From contig JAJFTY010000168.1 in assembly GCA_021372695.1 (NCBI GenBank), positions 1-12,213 on the forward strand: a DNA stretch of 12,213 bases, read 5' to 3'. The notes below the pieces were generated by a model. The model saw only the letters and a program-made list of their open reading frames with translations, was not told the origin of the DNA and did not search any database. The position numbers and the translations under genes were made by a program. Each line of letters begins with the position of its first letter. Position 1 is the first letter of the stretch. The stretch is from Deltaproteobacteria bacterium (lineage in GTDB: Bacteria > Desulfobacterota > Syntrophia > Syntrophales > UBA5619). Below, piece after piece: positions 1 to 6,504 of the stretch.

Positions 1-780
1 GTTGTAATACATCCGGTTGGGCTGGATGCCGAAACGCGAAATGACCTTGCCGCGGACCGGCCAGATGAACCGCTTCTTGTCAAACTGGATTTGATCCGTC
101 CTCGCCTCGCCCTCCTCGGCCCTGATGATCGGGACAGCCGCCTCCCTGCTCTCCGGCCTCGGGGCAATCTGGGCGACTCCCTCTTTTTCCAGCTTCGGCA
201 GGACCACGGCGGTCTCTTCCTTCTCTGGTTTTGCAGGCGGTCTGCGGGCGGGCGGCCCCTTCTCCACCGAAGCGGAAGGTTCGGAACGATCCCTGACGGT
301 CACCGCGGCCGGCGGCGTCTCCGTTCGCTTCCTTGGCGGCACCGGCGCCTCGCGATTCTGGCTCTCCGGTTTCGAAACGGCCCTGGGCGGAGGCGCGGGC
401 GCCCTCTCGGCGACGGCAGGAGGGGGAGAGGTCACGGGGGGAGCAAGCGGAGCGGGCTGCGGCCGGACCGTTGCCACGATATCATCCAGCACCAGTTGCG
501 CATCGGGGATGAAGATGACGCTGTCCGCCTCGATCCGGTTCGGATCGTCGATGTTGTTGAGCTCTGCAAGTTCCTGGAGGTCAACCCGATAAGCCCGGGA
601 GATCATCAAAAGCGTCTCCCCGCTCTTGACGCGGTGGTAGACGCCGCGGGGCCGGTCGCCCCGAACCGTGTAGCCTGCGCAGGAGAGGATCATCAGGCCG
701 ACCAGAAGCAATCCGACATAATTTCGCAGGGTCCGGGTCAATATTCTGGCAAGGGGCGATTTTCCGGTCAATTTCCCCAT
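1..780 (-). CDS. LysM + M23-type lipoprotein, NlpD-like murein hydrolase activator (partial, C-terminus off left edge)
   Basis: Reading leftward from the ATG at 780 gives 260 residues with no stop before the edge. A basic N-terminus and hydrophobic stretch (about 21-33) end in Ile-Leu-Ser-Cys, a loose lipobox with Cys34. Residues about 48-92 form a LysM peptidoglycan-binding domain (YHRVKSGETLLMISRAY, then LAELNNIDDPNRI and VIFIPDA). A Pro/Ala/Glu-rich linker fills about 95-237. The last residues (FIWPVRGKVISRFG, 238-251) are the typical opening of an M23/LytM peptidase domain, whose zinc ligands lie outside the window. The start has GGGGAG 5 bases upstream and overlaps the pcm 3' end by 13 bases, implying translational coupling. 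The pcm-nlpD order is conserved in many Proteobacteria. It should sit in the outer membrane or periplasm and act on, or activate enzymes acting on, the cell wall at division. Whether the M23 domain is catalytic or degenerate cannot be seen. Confidence 0.9.
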   Translation of the reverse strand, partial: MGKLTGKSPLARILTRTLRNYVGLLLVGLMILSCAGYTVRGDRPRGVYHRVKSGETLLMISRAYRVDLQELAELNNIDDPNRIEADSVIFIPDAQLVLDDIVATVRPQPAPLAPPVTSPPPAVAERAPAPPPRAVSKPESQNREAPVPPRKRTETPPAAVTVRDRSEPSASVEKGPPARRPPAKPEKEETAVVLPKLEKEGVAQIAPRPESREAAVPIIRAEEGEARTDQIQFDKKRFIWPVRGKVISRFGIQPNRMYYN

Positions 781-1424
781 CCGTGCTCCCCGATCAGATC
801 CACGAAACGGCAGCCGCCGAGATCCTCGCGCCTCACATGATCCGGGTCTTCCGACAGGCGGGTCACCCTTAGAAGGGTCTGGGAGTTGCGGCTTCCCACC
901 GGGATAACGAGTCGGCCGCCGATCGCGAGCTGCTCCACCAGGATTCTGGGGACCCGCGGCGCCCCGGCCGTCACGATGATCGCCGCAAAAGGGGACTCCT
1001 CCCGCCAACCGTAAGTGCCGTCCCCCACCCGGATGGCGACATTGTAATAGTTCAGCAGGTCGAGGACTTTTCGCGCTCCGGTCGCCAGCATCGCGATGCG
1101 TTCGATGGAAAATACCCTTTCGGCCAACTCCGCCAGAACAGCGGTCTGATAGCCGGACCCGGTCCCGATCTCGAGCACCTTCTCCGCACCGGTCAGCACC
1201 ATGGCCTCGGACATGAGCGCGGTGATGTAGGGCTGGGATATGGTCTGCTGCCGTCCGATCGGAAGGGGGTTGTCGCTGTAGGCCTGATCGCTCAGTCCCT
1301 CTTCAACGAAAAGGTGGCGGGGAATCTTTTCCATGGCCTTGAGGACCCGCTGATCCGCGACCCCTCTCGCCCGGACCTGGGCATCGACCATCTTGAGCCG
1401 CTGTTTTTGATATCGATCCGTCAC
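768..1424 (-). CDS. pcm: Protein-L-isoaspartate O-methyltransferase
   Basis: This 218-residue protein matches the usual size of bacterial Pcm. It methylates isoaspartyl residues in damaged proteins with S-adenosylmethionine, starting their conversion back to aspartate. Visible motifs in order: the substrate-side GRQQTISQPYI (57-67), SAM motif I VLEIGTGSGYQTA (83-95), GDG (134-136), VTAGAP (151-156), and the C-terminal CRFVDLIGEHGW (205-216). The start is a GTG. No strong ribosome site precedes it, and an in-frame ATG (Met12) lies too far inside the conserved N-terminus (RLKMVDAQV) to be likely. In many Proteobacteria surE precedes pcm. Here there is no recognisable surE, only a 381-base gap and a divergent macrodomain gene. 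The 3' end overlaps the LysM/M23 gene start by 13 bases, so the two are almost certainly one transcript. Confidence 0.97.
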   Translation of the reverse strand: MTDRYQKQRLKMVDAQVRARGVADQRVLKAMEKIPRHLFVEEGLSDQAYSDNPLPIGRQQTISQPYITALMSEAMVLTGAEKVLEIGTGSGYQTAVLAELAERVFSIERIAMLATGARKVLDLLNYYNVAIRVGDGTYGWREESPFAAIIVTAGAPRVPRILVEQLAIGGRLVIPVGSRNSQTLLRVTRLSEDPDHVRREDLGGCRFVDLIGEHGWGN

Positions 1425-1486
1425 GTTGTCATCCAGACGATTGATGCCCGACTGCCGGCCGCCCCCTGATCGCGAAACGCGGCATG

Positions 1487-1679
1487 GCTGAAAGTGGACC
1501 CCTCCCTTTCCCTCTCTTCGACGGCCGCCCCGGGAAACCGGTCAGCGATGGGAAGCGGCGCACTTGTACCATTGAACTGCCAAATTATCAAGCACCAAGG
1601 GCCTTCGCCACCGGAATGTCAGAGAGGTTTTTTGGTCCCGTGCCGATTTCGGGGGCCGGGTCAGATTTTACTTTACAGC
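1487..1679. repeat. Imperfect inverted motif pair, possible remnant of a mobile-element end
   Basis: On the plus strand 1487-1501 reads GCTGAAAGTGGACCC. Reading 1679-1658 on the minus strand gives a related word that begins GCTGTAAAGT, has a 6-base insert and ends TGACCC. The two face each other across 193 bases. Words of this type (TGAAA..GGACCC and TAAAATCTGACCC) resemble, from memory, subterminal sequences of IS21-family elements. No transposase is present, so this could only be a decayed end pair or a small non-autonomous element. The match is gapped and may be chance. Confidence 0.25.
1563..1591 (-). promoter_or_regulatory. Candidate sigma70-type promoter for pcm
   Basis: On the minus strand TTGATA (1591-1586, 5 of 6 to the -35 consensus) is followed after exactly 17 bases by TACAAG (1568-1563, 4 of 6 to the -10). 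It would start transcription near 1556 and give a leader of about 130 bases before the pcm GTG. It lies in the AT-richest part of the gap, as expected for a promoter, but the -10 is weak. Confidence 0.4.
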
Positions 1680-1805
1680 GGGCCGCCCCTTCGCGGAAAA
1701 TAGTCCCGGAATGGGTCCTGTCGTCATCTTCGAGCAGGGAAATGGCGCCGCGGCGGAAGGACCGGGATGCTCAAGATCTCAGAGACCGGGAAAGGAGGGA
1801 ACGTC

Positions 1806-2333
1806 ATGAAGATCAATCAGGGGACGATCGAACTGGTTCAGGGGGACATCACGGATGAGGAAACCGATGCCATCGTAAACGCGGCCAATTCCGGCCTTCG
1901 GGGTGGGGCCGGCGTGGATGGCGCCATCCATCGGGCCGGGGGGCCCGCCATCATGGCCGAAACCCGAAAAATCGGCGGCTGCCCCACCGGACAGGCCGTC
2001 ATCACGACCGGCGGGAACCTGAAGGCGAAACGGGTGATCCATGCCGTCGGGCCCATCTACCGGGGCGGGACGGAGGGCGAGGCAGAGCTGCTCGCGAGCG
2101 CCTACCGTTCCAGCCTCAAACTCGCATCTGCCCATGGACTCAGGAGCATTGCCTTTCCCGCGATCAGCGCGGGAATTTACGGCTATCCCCTCGCGGAAGC
2201 GGCCCGGATCGCGCTCTCCACGGCCATCGACTACCTGCAGCAACATACGGATCTGGAGAGAATCCGCTTTGTCCTTTTCGACCGCCGGACCTATGACGTC
2301 TTTGCCGATGAGCTCAAGAAACTGGGGGGATGA
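1806..2333 (+). CDS. Macrodomain protein, MacroD/YmdB-type ADP-ribose hydrolase
   Basis: This 175-residue single-domain protein has the usual length for bacterial MacroD-type enzymes. These deacetylate O-acetyl-ADP-ribose and remove mono-ADP-ribose from acidic residues. Visible motifs: VQGDITDEETDAIVNAAN (11-28), the catalytic-loop signature GGAGVDGAIHRAGG (33-46, usually GGGGVDGAIH), and after these HAVGPIYRGG and PAISAGIYGYP, the second substrate loop. Asn25, Asn28 and Asp38 of the catalytic region are intact. The start at 1806 is chosen because AGGAGG (1793-1798) sits 7 bases upstream and the fold begins at once. An in-frame ATG at 1767 would add 13 residues encoded largely by the ribosome-site region. 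A DciA-like gene follows after 52 bases on the same strand, probably on one transcript. No ADP-ribosyltransferase or toxin partner is next to it, which argues for a general metabolic role. Confidence 0.93.
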   Translation: MKINQGTIELVQGDITDEETDAIVNAANSGLRGGAGVDGAIHRAGGPAIMAETRKIGGCPTGQAVITTGGNLKAKRVIHAVGPIYRGGTEGEAELLASAYRSSLKLASAHGLRSIAFPAISAGIYGYPLAEAARIALSTAIDYLQQHTDLERIRFVLFDRRTYDVFADELKKLGG

Positions 2334-2385
2334 GGCACGCCTCCGGCACCTTGACCCGACGGGCAAATTGTGCGAGAAGCGGGCC

Positions 2386-2889
2386 ATGCGAAGAAGGGCA
2401 GCTCAACCCAAACCTGAGATCATCGGAGAGATCCTCCGGAAGGTTCTCAAAAAGAGGAACATACCCCACGACTCGACGGACCGGCGGCTGATCGACCTCT
2501 GGGCACGGGCCGTCGGCCCCCAGATTGCGGCCCGGACCAGACCGGAAGCGGTGAAACGGGGCACGCTTCACGTCCGGGTCTCGTCGCCGGTCTGGATGCA
2601 TCAGCTTCAGTTCCTCAAGGAGGAGATCTGCGGAAAAATCAATGAACTCTCGGGGAATGTGGAGATCCAGGGCCTCTATCTATCGATCGGCGAAATACCC
2701 TCCGCACATCCGGCGCTTGATCGGACGACTGCCGCTTCCCCTCCCGCGCCGCTCCGCAAGCGCGACCGGGAGATGATGCGGGAGAGCCTCGCGACCATCG
2801 CCGACCCCGAGCTCCGTGAGATTCTGGGGAGGGTCATGTCCAAGGAAATCAGCCGCCGCCGGGAGCGGGAGAAGCACAAAGATCGGTGA
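2386..2889 (+). CDS. DciA-like DUF721 protein, probable helicase-loading factor
   Basis: This 167-residue protein carries the DUF721/DciA domain at about 11-105. Key stretches are IIGEILRKVLKKRNI, LIDLWARAVGPQIAARTRPEAVKRGTL, HVRVSSPVWMHQLQFLKEEICGKIN and VEIQGLYLSIGEI. DciA is the ancestral bacterial loader of the replicative helicase DnaB in species lacking DnaC/DnaI; that role is known for family members and inferred here. A basic/acidic helical tail follows (KRDREMMRESLATIADPELREILGRVMSKEISRRREREKHKDR) and is likely a charged coil. I took the ATG at 2386, just before the domain. The frame is open upstream, but there it overlaps the macrodomain gene and encodes unrelated sequence. The ribosome site is weak (GAGAAG), so translation may partly follow from the upstream gene. 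The last 41 bases overlap the 3' end of the converging TrmN6-like gene. Confidence 0.88.
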   Translation: MRRRAAQPKPEIIGEILRKVLKKRNIPHDSTDRRLIDLWARAVGPQIAARTRPEAVKRGTLHVRVSSPVWMHQLQFLKEEICGKINELSGNVEIQGLYLSIGEIPSAHPALDRTTAASPPAPLRKRDREMMRESLATIADPELREILGRVMSKEISRRREREKHKDR

Positions 2890-3628
2890 AGATCTCCGCC
2901 GTCTCTGCGGTATAGACGCCCGGCTCCCGGTAGACGAAAAGCGGCGGCATCGTCTTCAGCCCTTCCCGTCCTCCTTTGACTCCTTCCAGGAGTACGAATA
3001 CCGCCGGTTCCCCCTGGCGGGAATGGACCATCCTCAGCCGCTTGGGCTCGATCCGGTGGTTTCTCATCTGCGACAGCATTTCGACCATCCTGGAGGCAGG
3101 GTAGATCGCATACGCCCGGCCGTCCGGCCGCAGCGCATGGGCGGCGGCCGCGCAGAAATCCCCGGCGGTCCCGGTCAGTTCGTGCCTGGCCACGGCCTTC
3201 TCGGAATCCGGGTTCATCCGCCCCGACCGGAGACGCCGGTAAGGAGGGTTGAAGGCGGCCGCGGAAAAGGAGCGGGGCGCGCAGAAGCTCGCAGGGTCGT
3301 GGACATCGCCCCTGCCGATCTCCACGCGCCCTTCGAGGCCGTTCAGGGCCACGCTTCGCCTCGCCATCTCCACCAGCCTCTCCTGGATGTCGATCCCGAG
3401 GATGCGCCCGTAGCGGACGCGCTGGGCCAGGATGAGCGCAACGACCCCGCTGCCCGTTCCCAGATCGATCAGGTCGTCCCCTTCGTGGAGCGTGACAAAG
3501 TGCGCGAGAAGCAGGGCGTCCAGCGAGAAACGGTACCCCCTTTCCCTCTGGATGACCCTGAGGCGGCCGCCGCAGATCGCGTCGGCCGTTTCCCCGTCAC
3601 GCACGAGCGACCCTTCCATCATGGTCAC
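2849..3628 (-). CDS. trmN6: TrmN6-like class I SAM-dependent N6-adenine methyltransferase
   Basis: This 259-residue protein belongs to the COG4123 family, whose E. coli member methylates N6 of A37 in tRNA1(Val). Order of motifs: the family N-terminus YRFSLDALLLAHF (32-44), SAM motif I LIDLGTGSGVVAL (53-65), the acidic end of strand 2 GIDIQ (78-82), and the catalytic N6-adenine signature FNPPY (126-130). A conserved HELTGTAGDFCAAAAHALRPDG follows. The start is uncertain by a few codons: the GTG at 3628 overlaps the DUF1015 stop as GTGA, and ATGs lie at 3622 and 3619. The arrangement implies translational coupling to DUF1015. The 3' end overlaps the DciA-like gene tail to tail by 41 bases. The exact tRNA target is inferred from the family, and other COG4123 members could have different substrates. 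Confidence 0.85.
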   Translation of the reverse strand: MTMMEGSLVRDGETADAICGGRLRVIQRERGYRFSLDALLLAHFVTLHEGDDLIDLGTGSGVVALILAQRVRYGRILGIDIQERLVEMARRSVALNGLEGRVEIGRGDVHDPASFCAPRSFSAAAFNPPYRRLRSGRMNPDSEKAVARHELTGTAGDFCAAAAHALRPDGRAYAIYPASRMVEMLSQMRNHRIEPKRLRMVHSRQGEPAVFVLLEGVKGGREGLKTMPPLFVYREPGVYTAETAEIFTDLCASPAPGGG

Positions 3629-4869
3629 CGCAGAAGATGGACGAACAGACCGCTCAGGAGCTTGGGTTCGAACCAGGTGGATTTCGGCGGCATCACCTTC
3701 CCCTGATCCGCCACGGCCATCATCTCAGCCACGGTCGGGGGGTAAAGGGAAAAGGCAACGGCAAAGCCGGCCCGGTCGACCAGCCTCTCCAACTCCGCCA
3801 TCCCCCGGATGCCGCCGACGAATTCGAGCCGCGGGTCGGTCCGTTGATCCCGGATGCCGAGGATGGGCGACAGAAGGTTCTCCTGAAGGAGCGAAACATC
3901 GAGACCGGCGACGGGGTCATCCTCTCGCAGAATCTCCGCACTCGCCGTCAGACGGCGCCAGACGCCGTTCAGGTACATTCCGAATTCGTGCGGCCGCGCC
4001 GGCTCTTTTTCCGTGAAGTTCTCTGCAATCCGGAAGCGATCGCCGACCCGTTTCAGAAATTCCGCTTCCGTGAGGCCATGGAGGTCCCGGACGGCCCGGT
4101 TGTAATCCATGATCCGGGGCTGATCGTGGGGAAAAAGGACCGAGAGCAGGAGCCGATGCTCCCCTTCCCCCGCGCCCGCGGGATTCCGCGCGCTCCGGAG
4201 GCGGGCGACGTTCGCCGCCGCCGCGGCCCGGTGATGTCCGTCGGCGATGTAGAGTGTCTCGACGCGCGCAAAGCCGTCGGCCACCTCGCGGATCTCCGCC
4301 GGATCGGAGATGATCCACACCGTATGGCGGACCCCTCCAGCGGCCGTGAAGTCATACTCAGGCGGCCGGGCCGCGACCCGCGCGCTTACCCGGTCGATCT
4401 CCGTCCGTCCGCGGTAGACCATGAATACGGGTCCCGTCTGCGCCCCGACCGTATCGATGTTGAGGGTCCTCTCCTTTTCCTTGTCCGCCCGGGTGAATTC
4501 GTGTCGGAGGATCCGACCGCTCTCGTATTCCGCGAGGTCGGTGCAGGCAACGATCCCCGTCTGGAGACGCTCCCCCCCCATCTGCTGCCGATAGAGGTAG
4601 AAGACGGCCGACTGCTCCTGGAAGAGAATTCCCTTGTGGATCATGCCCTCCAGGTTTTCCTTTGCCCGTTCATAGATCCGGCAATCCTCCACGCCGCCAG
4701 CATCGGGAAGGTCGATCTCCGATTTCTCGACGTGGAGAAAACTGAGGGGATTGTCTCGGACCAACTCACGGGCCTCTGCTGCGTTCAGGACATCATAGGG
4801 CGGGGCTGCGACCTGACGGACAAAGGGTTTTGCGGGTCTCACGGCGCGAAACGGCACGACTCTGGACAT
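3625..4869 (-). CDS. DUF1015 family protein of unknown function
   Basis: This 414-residue cytosolic protein spans the whole DUF1015 family, with no signal peptide or membrane helix. Family hallmarks: the N-terminal VVPFRAVRPAKPF and VAAPPYDVLNAAEARELVRDNPLSFLHVEKSEIDLP (4-55), RHEFTRADKEKERTLNI (122-138), the His-rich IADGHHRAAAAANVARL (208-224), HDQPRIMDYNRAVRDL, and the C-terminal MPPKSTWFEPKLLSGLFVHLL. The start at 4869 is chosen because AGAGGAG lies a few bases upstream and the family begins at this methionine; the 32-residue in-frame extension to 4965 is unlike the family. It is coupled to the TrmN6-like gene by a GTGA overlap. DUF1015 has no firmly established biochemical role that I know of. 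The two conserved His in the GHHR motif suggest metal or nucleotide chemistry, but that is a guess. A 516-codon frame opposite it is a shadow. Confidence 0.93.
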   Translation of the reverse strand: MSRVVPFRAVRPAKPFVRQVAAPPYDVLNAAEARELVRDNPLSFLHVEKSEIDLPDAGGVEDCRIYERAKENLEGMIHKGILFQEQSAVFYLYRQQMGGERLQTGIVACTDLAEYESGRILRHEFTRADKEKERTLNIDTVGAQTGPVFMVYRGRTEIDRVSARVAARPPEYDFTAAGGVRHTVWIISDPAEIREVADGFARVETLYIADGHHRAAAAANVARLRSARNPAGAGEGEHRLLLSVLFPHDQPRIMDYNRAVRDLHGLTEAEFLKRVGDRFRIAENFTEKEPARPHEFGMYLNGVWRRLTASAEILREDDPVAGLDVSLLQENLLSPILGIRDQRTDPRLEFVGGIRGMAELERLVDRAGFAVAFSLYPPTVAEMMAVADQGKVMPPKSTWFEPKLLSGLFVHLLR

Positions 4870-5015
4870 ACGCTCCTCTTTCCGAAACGGCCGGCCCGGG
4901 ACATCGGCCCGGAAAGGGGCCACGCCGTCGAAAGCCGCCTCATTTTTGTTGCAAACTCCTACCACGCCGGGATATGGAAAGCAACGGAAATACAGGGAGG
5001 GAAGGACATACGACT

Positions 5016-5513
5016 ATGGACACGATCACGCGCGTATTCATTCATGGCCTGGACAGCAGCAGCCGGGGTACGAAGGGCTCCTTCTTCCGCGAGCGGTACC
5101 CGGGAATGTTCATGGAGGATTACTCGGGTTCCCTGGAAGAGAGGATGGCCAAACTCGAAAAAGACCTGTCCGGCAAGGGAGATCTGATCCTCGTCGGATC
5201 CAGTTACGGTGGGCTCATGGCAGCGCTCTTCGCGTGCCGACACGAGGCACGCGTCCGCCGCCTGATTCTTCTCGCTCCGGCCCTGAGCCATGGCGACTTC
5301 AGCGACTGCCGCAAGCCCCTGCAAATCCCCGTCACCCTTTACCACGGCCGGTTTGACGAGGTCGTTCCTCCCGAACCGACCCGTCGAATCGCAGATCGCC
5401 TCTTCGCCAACCTCGACCACCACATCGTCGAGGATGATCACAATCTTCATCAGGTCTTCCCGGGGATCGACTGGGGCGCTCTCCTGCAGATTCCGCGGCA
5501 AGGATTTGCTTGA
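5016..5513 (+). CDS. Small alpha/beta hydrolase, YqiA/YcfP-like esterase
   Basis: This 165-residue single-domain alpha/beta hydrolase has no lid insertion and no signal peptide. The opening VFIHGLDSSSRGTKGSFF (7-24) holds the oxyanion loop. The nucleophile elbow is GSSYGG (61-66) with Ser63, the acid is Asp114 in HGRFDEVVPPE, and the base is His142 in VEDDHNLH. So the triad is complete. It is somewhat shorter than E. coli YqiA (about 190 residues). Esterase or thioesterase activity on small acyl substrates is the family expectation, and the natural substrate is unknown. The start at 5016 has GAAGGA 9 bases upstream; the in-frame extension to 4830 runs into the divergent DUF1015 gene and is rejected. 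Its stop codon lies in the -35 box of the downstream NIL-ferredoxin promoter. A weak TTGCAA (4949-4954) with a poor -10 (near 4973) is the only promoter-like sequence I see upstream. Confidence 0.87.
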   Translation: MDTITRVFIHGLDSSSRGTKGSFFRERYPGMFMEDYSGSLEERMAKLEKDLSGKGDLILVGSSYGGLMAALFACRHEARVRRLILLAPALSHGDFSDCRKPLQIPVTLYHGRFDEVVPPEPTRRIADRLFANLDHHIVEDDHNLHQVFPGIDWGALLQIPRQGFA

Positions 5514-5538
5514 CAACGTCGCGCTCATCCCTTAGCAT
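5510..5538 (+). promoter_or_regulatory. Sigma70-type promoter for the NIL-ferredoxin gene
   Basis: A perfect -35 TTGACA (5510-5515) is followed after 17 bases by TAGCAT (5533-5538, 4 of 6). Transcription would begin near 5545, giving a leader of about 24 bases. The -35 includes the TGA stop of the hydrolase gene, so the two genes can be expressed independently despite the short gap. Confidence 0.6.
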
Positions 5539-5568
5539 CACCGCAAATTTCAGGAGATCATCCGCTTC

Positions 5569-5979
5569 ATGTACTCACGAAAAGTGGTCATCCGCTACCC
5601 GGCCGATTTTGCCGAAAAGCCGATCATCTATGAGCTGGTCAAGCGCTACGACCTGCTGCTGAACATCCTCAAGGCTCGGATCTTTCCCCGGCGGGAGGGC
5701 GTTCTCGTCCTCGAACTGAGCGGCGGGAAGGAGAACTTCGACAATGGCATCCGCTACCTCAAGGGGCTGGGCCTCAACGTGGAGCCGCTCTCCAAGAGCG
5801 TGAGCCAGAATGCGGACAAGTGTGTTCACTGCGGAGCCTGCACGGCTTTCTGCCCGACCGGCTCTCTCTACTTCGACCGCGAAACCTGGAAGGTTCTCTT
5901 CGAGCCGGAACGGTGCAACGGCTGTGAGCTCTGCGTCTCGGCCTGTCCGGCGAGGGCCATGGAGGTCAACCTCTTTTAG
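5569..5979 (+). CDS. NIL domain + 2x[4Fe-4S] ferredoxin protein, probable partner in homocysteine synthesis
   Basis: The 136 residues contain an N-terminal NIL domain (about 1-77: KVVIRYPADFAEKPIIYELVKRY, then EGVLVLELSG and a helix) and a bacterial-type 2[4Fe-4S] ferredoxin domain. The cluster ligands are complete: C85, C88, C91, C95 (CVHCGACTAFCP) and C116, C119, C122, C126 (CNGCELCVSACP). This two-domain architecture and length match the iron-sulfur partner (Methanosarcina acetivorans MA1822 type) of the DUF39/COG1900 aspartate-semialdehyde sulfurtransferase, which makes homocysteine in anaerobes. That assignment is by family knowledge; a general electron-transfer role remains possible. 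No DUF39 gene is in the window, so the partner must be elsewhere. AGGAG lies 12 bases upstream of the ATG, a rather long spacing. The gene faces a minus-strand gene 43 bases downstream, with no clear terminator between. Confidence 0.9.
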   Translation: MYSRKVVIRYPADFAEKPIIYELVKRYDLLLNILKARIFPRREGVLVLELSGGKENFDNGIRYLKGLGLNVEPLSKSVSQNADKCVHCGACTAFCPTGSLYFDRETWKVLFEPERCNGCELCVSACPARAMEVNLF

Positions 5980-6022
5980 TTCACCGACCGGCATACGGCG
6001 GCAGGCCTTTCACCGGCGCCTC

Positions 6023-6412
6023 CTACGGCTTCCGACGGTCGCCCTCCTCCTTCCCCGTTCCCAGGACCTTCCCGGCGGCATCCGATCCTTTCCCGACCAC
6101 CTCTTTTCCCTTGTCGAGGATCGCCTTCCCCTTGTCGACCAACTCCCGGCCCTTCTCGTAGGCCTCCTTCCCCTGCTCCACCGCTTTGCCGGCCCCCGTC
6201 GCAGCCCTCTCGATGGCCTCCTTGACGTTGGCGGGCCTGGACTCCGGGTGCTTGAAGTAGTAGTAGCCGCCGATCGCCACGGCGACGATGAGGACGATCA
6301 GCGCGAGTTTCATGAGGCTTTTGAAGATGAAATAGAGGATCAGCAGAGCGACAATGCAGGCTGCCGCAGCAATAAGCGGGTTCTCGCTGACAGACCGGAC
6401 GATCCCTTCCAT
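6023..6412 (-). CDS. Small membrane protein with two TM helices and a glycine-heptad charged helix
   Basis: I do not recognise this 129-residue protein. Two hydrophobic segments (about 11-30 and 35-52) make a helical hairpin or one re-entrant anchor. The soluble part that follows (about 62-118) is a strict seven-residue repeat: Gly at 81, 88, 95, 102 and 109, Lys or Arg directly after the first four, and hydrophobic pairs (AY, LV, IL, VV) at the same phase in between. This makes a strongly amphipathic helix resembling the charged segments of YtxH-like or LEA-like stress proteins. The tail is Lys/Arg/Glu-rich. GGGAGGTGA lies just upstream of the ATG at 6412, an excellent ribosome site. The gene follows the metallophosphoesterase by 92 bases and may share its transcript. 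The other open frame here has a biased, non-protein-like composition. Function unknown; an envelope-stress or membrane-spacing role is speculation. Confidence 0.8.
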   Translation of the reverse strand: MEGIVRSVSENPLIAAAACIVALLILYFIFKSLMKLALIVLIVAVAIGGYYYFKHPESRPANVKEAIERAATGAGKAVEQGKEAYEKGRELVDKGKAILDKGKEVVGKGSDAAGKVLGTGKEEGDRRKP

Positions 6413-6504
6413 GGCTCACCTCCCAATGACGAACGCTACTCTACTTGAAACCCCGCCGAAAATCCAAAGGTCCTTCTCCTCCGCCCGTTCCGATGGGTAT
6501 AAGG

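Larger units (their letters stand above)
1425..1805. other. Divergent intergenic region with no convincing gene
   Basis: These 381 bases lie between pcm (minus) and the macrodomain gene (plus). Short open frames exist on both strands, but their translations are compositionally odd, lack ribosome sites and resemble nothing I know. On the minus strand a 66-codon open frame with no good start ends in a TGA that overlaps the pcm GTG (GTGA). Its peptide does not look like the end of SurE. The region is locally more AT-rich around 1570-1595 and 1660-1680, unlike the flanking genes. It holds a candidate minus-strand promoter and a pair of inverted, imperfectly matching motifs, listed separately. Confidence 0.6.

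Noticed and set aside
91..840. Plus-strand open frames opposite the LysM/M23 gene
   Set aside because: The minus strand encodes a lipoprotein signal, LysM domain and M23 opening. The plus-strand translations are low-complexity shadows.
1421..1618. Possible decayed surE end upstream of pcm (GTGA overlap)
   Set aside because: The 66-codon frame has no good start and its peptide does not resemble the SurE C-terminus; the GTGA overlap is probably chance.
1484..1858. 124-codon plus-strand frame in the pcm/macrodomain gap
   Set aside because: No ribosome site or domain, and it overlaps the start of the macrodomain gene, which has a strong AGGAGG site.
3637..5187. 516-codon plus-strand open frame
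   Set aside because: It lies opposite DUF1015, whose family match is clear. The translation has no recognisable domain and no ribosome site, and long antisense frames are common in GC-rich genes.
5976..6419. Alternative frame of the two-TM protein
   Set aside because: Its composition is Arg/Gly-rich with no membrane segments. The frame from 6412 has the strong ribosome site, TM helices and regular heptad.
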